Shown here: piece after piece, positions 7,907-15,768 of the stretch
Layout: the number at the start of each line of letters is the position of its first letter
Position numbering within the stretch: position 1 is the stretch's first letter
Source of the DNA: UBA11400 sp964550435
GTDB lineage: Bacteria > Bacteroidota > Rhodothermia > Balneolales > HLUCCA01
Reading direction: 5' to 3'
NCBI GenBank assembly: GCA_964550435.1
Contig: CAZJZI010000026.1
Location: forward strand, 1 to 33,630
DNA: 33,630 bases
The notes under the pieces: model-generated
What the model was told of the DNA's origin: nothing
The model's database searches: none
The model's input: only the letters and a program-made list of their open reading frames with translations
Made by a program: the position numbers and the translations under genes

Positions 7907-8759
7907 AGGCAGCGCCGATGTGTCCGGCGGTTAATGAGTCTCTTAATGCCTGTGCAGCACGATGCATATCAGCTTGTTCAAGTAGAATTGCAGCTTCCTG
8001 AAGTTCCACAATCGGATCATCATACTGCTTCTTCTGCAGATTCTTCCGATTTACATCCAGTAAAAAAGGAAATTTCTGCACAAAGCGCCCTAAAGCGTTC
8101 AGTCCATGGTCATTTTCGGCTTTATTCGATAAAACGGCAGACATGAACACATAATCTTCCGGATAATCAACCGTGGTACGTATAGCTGCTAATTCATTAG
8201 CTCTGGCAATATGAACAACATGAACACTGAATCCACTATTGTTCCGGAAATGATGAGTAACATGTTCCAGATCAGCATCATTAAGACTACGACTTTGAAG
8301 ATCGATCAATGATGCACCATGAATCACCTCAATATTCATACCGAGAGGCATTCCTGAACTGCATGTGTAGTCGGCATCGGATCTGCTATGTGCTTCTATT
8401 ACCTGATCCAATACCGTCAAATCAAGAAGCGGATTGTCCGCGGTTAACCTCACAACAGTATCAAATTCATACTCCTGAGTTATTTCAATAAACCGGCTTA
8501 ATACATTTTTCTCATCCCCACGGAAGCAGTTTACCCCATTCGAATCACACCATTCAGCAATTGGATCATTGACCAGTCCTTGCGCAGTTGCAACGACGAT
8601 GGTTGCCTCGTGAGTGGACTTTTTAAGTTGGGAAATGATACACTCCAGCATGGTAGATTCTGAACCAATTGGCATCGGAAGCATCACTTTGCCTGGAAGT
8701 CTCTCGGACTGCATCCTTGCTTGAATTATTAATCCTATTCTGTTTTCGGTTTTTGACAT
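7899..8759 (-). CDS. pseF: SpsF-type cytidylyltransferase, likely pseudaminic acid CMP-transferase (PseF role)
   Basis: A 286-residue protein of the SpsF/acylneuraminate cytidylyltransferase group. The CTP-binding signature QARMQSERLPGK is at about residues 13-24, with RLTADNPLLD (diphosphate/metal site) following. In this context it should activate pseudaminic acid as CMP-Pse. The ATG at 8759 is chosen because it lies 5 nt past the upstream stop and gives the usual short N-terminus (MSKTENRIGLIIQARM). An in-frame ATG at 8780 would add 7 residues and overlap the SDR gene. It is more SpsF-like than the short Campylobacter PseF and carries an extra C-terminal part of about 50 residues. Exact substrate is inferred from the neighbours. 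Confidence 0.83.
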   Translation of the reverse strand: MSKTENRIGLIIQARMQSERLPGKVMLPMPIGSESTMLECIISQLKKSTHEATIVVATAQGLVNDPIAEWCDSNGVNCFRGDEKNVLSRFIEITQEYEFDTVVRLTADNPLLDLTVLDQVIEAHSRSDADYTCSSGMPLGMNIEVIHGASLIDLQSRSLNDADLEHVTHHFRNNSGFSVHVVHIARANELAAIRTTVDYPEDYVFMSAVLSNKAENDHGLNALGRFVQKFPFLLDVNRKNLQKKQYDDPIVELQEAAILLEQADMHRAAQALRDSLTAGHIGAAYD

Positions 8760-8764
8760 ATTCA

Positions 8765-9550
8765 CTATCTGATGGTCCATCCGCCATCTATACTGAATGT
8801 TTGTCCGGTAGTATATGAAGATGCATCCGAAGCGAGATATACGAAGATTCCGGCTAGTTCTTCGGGCTGACCTATACGACCCAGACAGGTTTTAGCGCCA
8901 AGTTTCTCAATGAACTCAGACTTTTGCTGAACTGCTGTCGATGGAAAAGGTCCAGGTGCAACCGCATTAACCGTGATCCCTTCTTTTCCAAGAGCACTGG
9001 CATAGTATCGGGTTAATTGTCCGACACCGGCTTTGGCAGCACCATAATGTGGTGGATTCCACATCTCCGGATTATCATCATAAATCCCGAAATCAGGCGC
9101 AACAACGCCGTACATCGACGATACATTTATGATGCGTCCCGAAGCACTTTTCCTCAGGTATGGAATTACGTCGCGTGTAGCACGAAACACACTATTCAAA
9201 GTGCCATCGATTCCAGTAGCAAATTCCTCATCTGACATCGAAAATGGATGCTGACCTTTCAGGTAAAAGGCATTATTAATCAGGACATCAATACGTCCTT
9301 GCTTGGAGTCGATATGTTTGAACGCATTTTGCATCGAGTCTGCTTCTGAAATATCGCAATTCACGAAAGTAGGACCATGTTGGGATTCCAAAAGTGAAGA
9401 AAAGGCCTCTTTGAATTTCGATTCAGATCTTCCCAGAACATATACCGTTGCACCATGATGAATCATACTTTCGACGATCGCTGCACCGAGGTATCCGTAT
9501 CCGCCCGTAATCGCAACGATTTTCCCGGTTAGATCAAATGTTCGTGTCAT
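8765..9550 (-). CDS. Short-chain dehydrogenase/reductase
   Basis: A 261-residue classical SDR. It has the NAD(P)-binding TGGYGYLG (15-22), NNA (92-94), catalytic S144/S145 in INVSSMYG, Y169 and K173 in YGAAKAG, then NAVAPGPFPS and a C-terminus ending FSIDGGWTIR. All catalytic residues are present. It stands between the aldo/keto reductase and cytidylyltransferase genes, 1 nt after the former. SDRs such as PtmA accompany nonulosonic acid genes in some flagellin-glycosylation islands, so it probably modifies the same sugar or a precursor. Neither substrate nor direction of reaction can be told from the sequence. Confidence 0.87.
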   Translation of the reverse strand: MTRTFDLTGKIVAITGGYGYLGAAIVESMIHHGATVYVLGRSESKFKEAFSSLLESQHGPTFVNCDISEADSMQNAFKHIDSKQGRIDVLINNAFYLKGQHPFSMSDEEFATGIDGTLNSVFRATRDVIPYLRKSASGRIINVSSMYGVVAPDFGIYDDNPEMWNPPHYGAAKAGVGQLTRYYASALGKEGITVNAVAPGPFPSTAVQQKSEFIEKLGAKTCLGRIGQPEELAGIFVYLASDASSYTTGQTFSIDGGWTIR

Positions 9551-9551
9551 A

Positions 9552-10394
9552 TCAGTGGCTCCACTTTGATGGCATCAGAATGTCATTTGGAAGTTGCTCA
9601 GTAAACTCTGGTAAAGTCTCAGCATTCTCGAGGGACTCCAAAACTTCTGACAACTGTGACATATTCTGGACACCGATGATTACTTTGTCCACCAATTTAT
9701 ATCCAAGCACATGAGCAAGCAGTGCTGCCGGAAGGTTGGCGGTAGTAGCCTGCAAACTTCGCACCACCGGAGCGATCGGGGTGAATCGCTCGGGAAAATC
9801 ACGAAGGAAAAAGAGTCCTTGCAAGTATGCTGATCGTGCATGGATTTCGGTGCCGTATGATTTCAGGATCTCGAAATAAGGCACAAAACGTCTGTCGAAG
9901 TAGTTAACTGGAATCTGAATCAGATCCGGGATCATATCTGCTTCTAAAAGTAGATCCAGTTCTGATGGTTCATTAAGGCTGTATCCGATTTTCTGAATGA
10001 ATCCATCGGCTTTTTGCTCGTTAAGGACTTCCCACTGTTCGGGATGCTTGAGTAAATTTTGCGGGCGATGTGACAGATACCCATACAGTGAGTCATGCTT
10101 AAGAATCTCAAGCGTATTGTGAAGTTGTTCCACAATACTCACATTACTCTCAGGTGGCGTGTACTTCGAAACGATTTGAAATCCATCGGTTCCAAGCTCA
10201 CCAAGAACCAATTCTGCAGTTCCATAGGCACTGGCAGTATCGAGTACCGAAATTTCGTTGGATGCAGCAAACTCAAGCACCGATTTTACGGTGTGTTTAT
10301 CGGGCTGGCCGGTCCGGTTCGATATACCGTATGGTAGTCCAAACTGGACAGTACCAAGTCCGATGCGCGAGGATTTAAGTAAAGAAGCGTTCAA
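9552..10394 (-). CDS. Aldo/keto reductase
   Basis: A 280-residue TIM-barrel oxidoreductase with a complete catalytic tetrad: D52 and Y57 (LDTASAYG), K77 (VSKYTP) and H109 (YLSHR). It should use NADPH to reduce or oxidise a carbonyl/hydroxyl. The only reasonable start is a TTG at 10394, because the barrel begins immediately (SRIGLGTVQFG); this overlaps the end of pseC by 20 nt and implies coupled translation. With the adjacent SDR it forms a two-gene insertion between pseC and the cytidylyltransferase gene that is not part of the canonical pathway. It may make a variant of the sugar, or its precursor; this is inference. Confidence 0.87.
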   Translation of the reverse strand: MNASLLKSSRIGLGTVQFGLPYGISNRTGQPDKHTVKSVLEFAASNEISVLDTASAYGTAELVLGELGTDGFQIVSKYTPPESNVSIVEQLHNTLEILKHDSLYGYLSHRPQNLLKHPEQWEVLNEQKADGFIQKIGYSLNEPSELDLLLEADMIPDLIQIPVNYFDRRFVPYFEILKSYGTEIHARSAYLQGLFFLRDFPERFTPIAPVVRSLQATTANLPAALLAHVLGYKLVDKVIIGVQNMSQLSEVLESLENAETLPEFTEQLPNDILMPSKWSH

Positions 10395-11607
10395 TGGATT
10401 CGATTACGAAGTCTTGTTGCTCGTCGGTTAGTGTTGGATACATAGGTAAGCTTAGGCAGCCTCGATAATACGCTTCTGCATGCGGATAGTCACCCGGTTT
10501 GAATCCGAGATTTCGATAGTATGGCATGAGATGAAGCGGGATATAGTGCACCTGAGCGTAGATGCCTAAAGATTTTAGGTAGTTATAAAGCTCCAGTCTA
10601 CGGGGAGTTTCGAGAATGTAAAGGTGGTATGCGTGGCCCGGGACGGAACCAGACTGGCCAAGGACGTAGGGGTTGCCGTGGAAAGCACGGGCGTATCGGT
10701 CGGCAAGTGCTCTGCGGCGAGCGAGCCCTGAGTTGGCTCGCTGCAATTGTGAGAAACCGAGCGCAGCCTGAAAATCGGTAAGTCGATAGTTGTACCCGAG
10801 CTCCTGCATTTCCATATACCACCCTGGTGCAGAGTCTGGTGGCATAGACGTTGGAATAGAACCATCGCGCAGGGGACCATCCAGCCCGGCGGCAAAGCTC
10901 AAATTTTGTGTAAACGCATCGGCCTGTTTGGTTATACCGTGGGTCCGCAGTACGAGCAATCGCTCGTATAACCCGGGGTTGTTTGTGGTGATCATACCAC
11001 CTTCGCCGGCTGCGATGTGTTTAACTGGATGAAACGAAAAGATGGCCAGGTCAGCAAAAGCCCCGTTCCCGCAACGTTGTTCGGTTCCAGTGCTATCAAC
11101 GAAGGATCCACCTGGAGCATGACAGGCATCTTCGATGATCCAGAGTCCAAATGTATCTGCCAGTTCGCGAAATGCTTCCAGATTCACTGCTCTACCTGCG
11201 AAGTCTACCGGAATGATTCCGGCGTAGGTTCCTTTTGGTGCAGATTCCAGTTTTCGTTTAACGGCGTCCACATTAAGTAGATATGTGTCAGGATCGATAT
11301 CTGCAAAGTCGACTTCCCCCCCACAGTATCTCACGCAGTTACCCGATGCCGCAAAGGTAATCGGAGATGTGATCACTTTCTGTCCTGGAGAAACGTCCAG
11401 TGCCATAGCACATAAATGTAACGCAGCCGTTCCGTTCGAAACAGCAACTGCATGCTTTGCTCCGACATAATCGGCAAATGCCTGCTCAAAACGAGTGATT
11501 TCTGGTCCCTGAGTCAGGTAATCGGACTGAAGTACGCGCGATACTTCCTGGACATCTTCAGGTGTAATGTGCTGGCGACCGTATGGAATCACGTGATTCG
11601 TAGGCAT
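10375..11607 (-). CDS. pseC: UDP-4-amino-4,6-dideoxy-N-acetyl-beta-L-altrosamine transaminase
   Basis: A 410-residue PLP-dependent aminotransferase of the DegT/DnrJ/EryC1 family. It aminates the 4-keto sugar made by PseB. Typical motifs are IPYGRQHITPEDVQEV at the N-terminus, SDYLTQGPEITRFE, VSNGTAALHL, IIEDACHAPG (PLP-ring aspartate) and FSFHPVKHIAAGEGGM with Schiff-base lysine K196. The wording matches PseC rather than LegC or perosamine synthase. It follows pseB by 3 nt and its end is overlapped by the aldo/keto reductase gene. Confidence 0.93.
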   Translation of the reverse strand: MPTNHVIPYGRQHITPEDVQEVSRVLQSDYLTQGPEITRFEQAFADYVGAKHAVAVSNGTAALHLCAMALDVSPGQKVITSPITFAASGNCVRYCGGEVDFADIDPDTYLLNVDAVKRKLESAPKGTYAGIIPVDFAGRAVNLEAFRELADTFGLWIIEDACHAPGGSFVDSTGTEQRCGNGAFADLAIFSFHPVKHIAAGEGGMITTNNPGLYERLLVLRTHGITKQADAFTQNLSFAAGLDGPLRDGSIPTSMPPDSAPGWYMEMQELGYNYRLTDFQAALGFSQLQRANSGLARRRALADRYARAFHGNPYVLGQSGSVPGHAYHLYILETPRRLELYNYLKSLGIYAQVHYIPLHLMPYYRNLGFKPGDYPHAEAYYRGCLSLPMYPTLTDEQQDFVIESIERFFT

Positions 11608-11610
11608 AAA

Positions 11611-12624
11611 TTAGGCTTTGAAGTCGGGATCAACGTGTTGGGAAATGAGTGATCGTAACTCATCCACACTCACCCAATCTTCGTTTTCGCCCGAGTTGTA
11701 CTGAAATCCTTTTGGCACTTTCTTCGCGTTGAAATGTGATACGAAGTCCTCGATTTTCCACTTGTGAACGGAAGGAAGTATGGCATAGTAGCTTCCCAGG
11801 TCGTATGTGTAAAAAGAGTCAGACGATGTGATCATCTCTTCATGAATCTTTTCACCAGGACGAATACCAATTACCGGTTTTTCGCATTCAGGACCTATTG
11901 CTTCGGCAATATCCAGGATTCGGTAGGATGGTAACTTCGGAACAAATAACTCCCCACCCCAGGCAGTGTCCATTGCATGAAGAACCATATTGACACCACC
12001 CTCTAATGTGATATTAAAGCGGGTCATTTCGGGATGGGTTATCGGAAGTACCCCGTCTTTGCGTTTTTTCAGAAAATAAGGGATCACAGATCCATTAGAA
12101 CCCATCACATTACCATATCTAACAACAGAAAACGTGATTTTTCGGTCCCCTTTGATGTTATTTGCTGCGATAAACAGCTTATCTGAAACCAGTTTTGTAG
12201 CACCATAAAGATTAATTGGGGCTGCAGCTTTGTCTGTAGACAATGCTACAACCTTTTCAACCTTATTCTCAAGGCAGGCACGAATCAGGTTTTCTGCACC
12301 ATTTATATTTGTTTTAACACACTCGTCCGGATTATACTCTGCAATAGGGACATGCTTCATGGCCGCTGCGTGAATTACATAGTCAATGCCACTGAGTGCC
12401 CGTACCAGTCTTGGATAATCACGCACGTCACCGATGAAAAAACGGATCATCGGGTATTTGTCATGCGGATAATCCTGAGCCATTTCAAACTGTTTCTGTT
12501 CATCGCGGGAAAAAATCACCAGACGTTCAACTTTAGGCCAATCACGAAGAACGCGGGCAATAAATGCACGGCCCAATGATCCGGTACCACCAGTGATGAG
12601 AATCGATTTTCCGTTTAAATCCAT
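11611..12624 (-). CDS. pseB: UDP-N-acetylglucosamine 4,6-dehydratase (inverting)
   Basis: A 337-residue extended SDR of the FlaA1/PseB type that performs the first committed step: dehydration and C5 inversion of UDP-GlcNAc. The NADP-binding TGGTGSLG is at 11-18. AAAMKHVPIAEYNP (about 86-99) is the substrate-side signature, and D131, K132 and Y140 (in STDKAAAPINLYGATK) are the expected catalytic trio. Length and motifs are canonical. ATG at 12624 is 12 nt after the ABC permease gene, consistent with one operon. Confidence 0.94.
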   Translation of the reverse strand: MDLNGKSILITGGTGSLGRAFIARVLRDWPKVERLVIFSRDEQKQFEMAQDYPHDKYPMIRFFIGDVRDYPRLVRALSGIDYVIHAAAMKHVPIAEYNPDECVKTNINGAENLIRACLENKVEKVVALSTDKAAAPINLYGATKLVSDKLFIAANNIKGDRKITFSVVRYGNVMGSNGSVIPYFLKKRKDGVLPITHPEMTRFNITLEGGVNMVLHAMDTAWGGELFVPKLPSYRILDIAEAIGPECEKPVIGIRPGEKIHEEMITSSDSFYTYDLGSYYAILPSVHKWKIEDFVSHFNAKKVPKGFQYNSGENEDWVSVDELRSLISQHVDPDFKA

Positions 12625-12636
12625 GATTTTATAGAA

Positions 12637-13485
12637 TTAAGAGCTCATTCGCTCAACAAGAATTGGCATGGCCAACTTGTAGATGAGAGTAGAAATAATG
12701 AACAATCCAAAGAAGAATGCATTTACTATCATGAATTCTTCAAAGAACATGACTTCTGCACCTGTAATCCAACTTCTTGTCGTTGTGATCAAATAAGAAA
12801 GTGGGTTTAATTTAAATACTAATGATGCAATTCCACTTGTGGGCATTGCAAAAACAACTGGAGATACATACATCAGAAACTGAAACACCAAAGGAAGCAA
12901 TTTGTGGATATCGGTGTAAAGTACACCTACTGGAGTCACCAAAAGGCCTATTGTGGTTCCAGTTAGTATCAGTGATAGCACACCCAAAGGTAGATAGAGA
13001 AGAGTCCATGACATCTCAATACCAAAGAAAAAGAGAGCAACTACAACAAGTACTACTTTAATTGAGCTGTTAAATAATGTCTTTAGGATACCTGATAAAA
13101 TCAGTGCTTCTTTCGGAAACTTGAGTTTCGTAAGCATAGATTTAGCATTATTGGTTTCATTCAAAGGGGCAAAGACAGACTCTGTTAGAATTTGCCACAA
13201 AAGTGTCCCGGTAAAGACATAAACGGGATAAGGAATACCTGTATCCTGAAGAGTTACGATACCCGTATTACTTAGAAATACCCAAGCAAGGGTTTGTGTT
13301 ATTGGTAAAATAAAAGCCCACAGAATACCGAGTATCGTCTGTCGGTACTGTGCGCTGATGTCTCGTGATGCTAATCGCCATGCGAGGTCTTTGCTTGAAA
13401 CTACATCAGAAAAGAGTTCCCGAATCATTGAAACAGGGTTCCGAAGCCCTGATTGTGAAGAATATTCCGTTACCTTCAATGACAT
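12637..13485 (-). CDS. Polysaccharide ABC-2 transporter permease, Wzm-like
   Basis: A 282-residue integral membrane protein with a short cytoplasmic N-terminus, the family signature DLAWRLASRDISAQYRQTILGILWAFILP, and about six hydrophobic segments. Wzm permeases flip a finished lipid-linked polysaccharide across the inner membrane, powered by a separate Wzt ATPase. No ATPase gene is adjacent or anywhere in the window. The ATG at 13485 is preferred to a TTG at 13536, which would overlap the epimerase gene. Presence here points to an ABC-dependent rather than Wzy-dependent pathway, although the neighbouring Wzz-like protein is often associated with the latter. Confidence 0.87.
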   Translation of the reverse strand: MSLKVTEYSSQSGLRNPVSMIRELFSDVVSSKDLAWRLASRDISAQYRQTILGILWAFILPITQTLAWVFLSNTGIVTLQDTGIPYPVYVFTGTLLWQILTESVFAPLNETNNAKSMLTKLKFPKEALILSGILKTLFNSSIKVVLVVVALFFFGIEMSWTLLYLPLGVLSLILTGTTIGLLVTPVGVLYTDIHKLLPLVFQFLMYVSPVVFAMPTSGIASLVFKLNPLSYLITTTRSWITGAEVMFFEEFMIVNAFFFGLFIISTLIYKLAMPILVERMSS

Positions 13486-13501
13486 ATCAGATTCTTTTGG
13501 A

Positions 13502-14566
13502 TTAGACTTTGTAATACTCACGGTACCACTCAACAAATTTCTTCACGCCTATGGTGACAGGTGTTGTTGGATTATATCCGAGATCTGACGAAATATTACT
13601 AACATCAGCATGTGTAGCAGAAACATCTCCAGGCTGAATTGGCATATAGTTTTTGATCGCCTTGATACCTGTATATTTTTCGATCAGGTCGATATACGTT
13701 TCGATAGTAACCGCATTTGAGTTTCCGATGTTATAAATTCTGTAGGGTGCTGACGAACGGGACGGATCGGGGGTAGTTCTGGAAATCCAGTCAGGGTCGG
13801 GAGTTGACGGATGTTGCAAACATTTGACTACACCAGATATTATGTCATCAATGTAGGTAAAATCACGCACCATTTGACCAAAGTTGAACACATTTATGGG
13901 TCTATGTTCAATGATTGATTTAGTAAAAAGAAAGATTGCCATGTCAGGGCGACCCCACGGACCATATACAGTAAAAAAACGAAGTCCAGTTGTTGGAATA
14001 TTGAATAGATGGCTATAACTGTGTGCCATCATCTCGTTAGATTTCTTGGTAGCTGCATACAATGTTATTGGGTGCTCTGTACTCTCTGCTTCACTAAATG
14101 GCATCTTCCGGTTTAGACCATACACGCTTGATGTACTGGCGTAAACCAGATTTTCTACATGAAAATGTCTACAGCACTCCAGAATGTTAACAAATCCAAT
14201 CAAATTACTGGTCACATAAGCATCAGGATTTTCAAGTGAATATCTCACTCCTGCCTGAGCTGCAAGATTGCATACTATTTGAATATTCTCAGATTCAAAT
14301 AGCTTAGTTAATGACACTTTGTCGCTGAGCTCAAGTTTTATGAAACAGGAATCAGCAAAATCGGAAATAGGGACCTTGTTTCCATATTCCATTGAGTCAA
14401 CATCTACATTTATCGATCTCAGTCGATTTATTTTGAGATTGACATCATAGTAGTCGTTCAAATTGTCTAAGCCAATAACATCATAACCCAGTGACAACAG
14501 TTTTTTCATCAAGTGAAATCCGATAAAACCGGCTGCACCTGTTACGAGTATTTTTTTATTAATCAT
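13502..14566 (-). CDS. NAD-dependent epimerase, likely UDP-glucuronate 4-epimerase
   Basis: A 354-residue extended SDR. KILVTGAAGFIGFHLM carries the Rossmann GxxGxxG at the N-terminus. GLDNLNDYYDVNLKINRL is characteristic of CapI/LpsL-type UDP-GlcA 4-epimerases. The catalytic YASTSSVYG and YAATKKSNE (YxxxK) and LRFFTVYGPWGRPDMA follow. The product would be UDP-galacturonate, supplying an acidic sugar to the polysaccharide. The ATG at 14566 overlaps the stop of the Wzz-like gene by 8 nt (ATGATTAA), which decides the start over an earlier in-frame codon at 14620. Confidence 0.9.
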   Translation of the reverse strand: MINKKILVTGAAGFIGFHLMKKLLSLGYDVIGLDNLNDYYDVNLKINRLRSINVDVDSMEYGNKVPISDFADSCFIKLELSDKVSLTKLFESENIQIVCNLAAQAGVRYSLENPDAYVTSNLIGFVNILECCRHFHVENLVYASTSSVYGLNRKMPFSEAESTEHPITLYAATKKSNEMMAHSYSHLFNIPTTGLRFFTVYGPWGRPDMAIFLFTKSIIEHRPINVFNFGQMVRDFTYIDDIISGVVKCLQHPSTPDPDWISRTTPDPSRSSAPYRIYNIGNSNAVTIETYIDLIEKYTGIKAIKNYMPIQPGDVSATHADVSNISSDLGYNPTTPVTIGVKKFVEWYREYYKV

Positions 14567-15758
14567 TCGAGCTGTTAGCAGTAATTTTGAGATGATTGAG
14601 GAAACCTCTGAGTGTGACAAATACAGTCCCCAAAATCAGTCCTAACATAATGTATAAAATCACTATCCCTGACCTGTTACTGTTAATCGGCTCTACTGGT
14701 ATTTGTACTGGATTCAAAACCGCGAACATCGGTGTATCCTGCTTCAATCGGACTCGAGTTTCCTCTACTCTAAGAAGGTACTGCATATAGCGTTGCCTGG
14801 CTAGTTCCGATTCACCCAAAGCTACGTTAAGTTCCACTTGTGAAGCGTTGGAAGTAACACCCCGATTTCTGTCTTGTAAAGTGGAAATTCTTGCTAACGC
14901 ATTTTGATAGTTCGCTTCAGCTTCAGCCAGAAGTTCTTCAAGAAATTCAAGGTCGTCCTGTGTTTTTTTAACTTGGAAGTCAACGACTTCTTGCATTAAG
15001 ACCTGTGTTGCACCACTCACTAAATCGGCAGCTGCAACGGGGTCATTTAGCTCAGCCTTAATCGTAATCATATTACCTTCTACAGTAATCTCAAGAGCAG
15101 AAGTCAACCTCTCTAGAGCATTTCTTTCAAAACTAGGTACTATGAGGTGATCAGGCATAATGATAACTGATTCTGAACTAGGGATATTTTCATCGGTTCC
15201 GGATCCCATAGCTGAAGGTGCCTGTATGGGTGCATTAATCTGTGCTTTGACTTGTTCATCCTGAAACAAACCAACCAGAAAATTGATTATCCGCCCAGGA
15301 AGTCCTATTGTCCAATCACTAACGTAAGACATTATCGTTTTACGTTCCTGACTCAGGATATAATCAACAGATTTTATTGGCTCACCGACAGATACCTGTC
15401 GTATTTGGATATCACCGATTTTTCGTGCAACAGGATAGGTATTAAGCAAGTTGGGCATCATGAACTCATTGACAATTTGCCCGTCACTACCTTGCATGTT
15501 GGGTAAGTTTATACCCGCTAAACTGGCTAATCTGCTTGCAGTTTGATTTCCTCCAGACGAATTTGAATAGGTCAAAAGTGTTTGACTTGCCTCATATCGA
15601 AAATCTTCATTTACAGACACAACTATTCCAATAATGGCAAAAACACCCATAAATACAGCCAGTGTTAGCCACTTTGAAATTAGAAAACTCGTAAAGGATC
15701 GGGCCTTAACGTAGACTTCTGGTATCGAGATTTCATCTTCTACTCTGATTTTTCCCAC
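14559..15758 (-). CDS. Wzz-like chain-length / polysaccharide co-polymerase protein
   Basis: A 399-residue inner-membrane protein with a transmembrane segment near residues 28-50 (LTLAVFMGVFAIIGIVVSV), a long periplasmic part including a coiled-coil-forming stretch around 250-320 (QDDLEFLEELLAEAEANYQNA), and a second membrane segment near 365-388 preceded by the proline-rich motif NPVQIPVEPINSNRSG. This is the Wzz/GNVR layout, without a fused tyrosine kinase. It should control chain length or link synthesis to export with the SLBB protein encoded 10 nt upstream. Start codon is GTG at 15758. Confidence 0.88.
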   Translation of the reverse strand: MGKIRVEDEISIPEVYVKARSFTSFLISKWLTLAVFMGVFAIIGIVVSVNEDFRYEASQTLLTYSNSSGGNQTASRLASLAGINLPNMQGSDGQIVNEFMMPNLLNTYPVARKIGDIQIRQVSVGEPIKSVDYILSQERKTIMSYVSDWTIGLPGRIINFLVGLFQDEQVKAQINAPIQAPSAMGSGTDENIPSSESVIIMPDHLIVPSFERNALERLTSALEITVEGNMITIKAELNDPVAAADLVSGATQVLMQEVVDFQVKKTQDDLEFLEELLAEAEANYQNALARISTLQDRNRGVTSNASQVELNVALGESELARQRYMQYLLRVEETRVRLKQDTPMFAVLNPVQIPVEPINSNRSGIVILYIMLGLILGTVFVTLRGFLNHLKITANSSND

Positions 15759-15768
15759 TGGAGTATAC

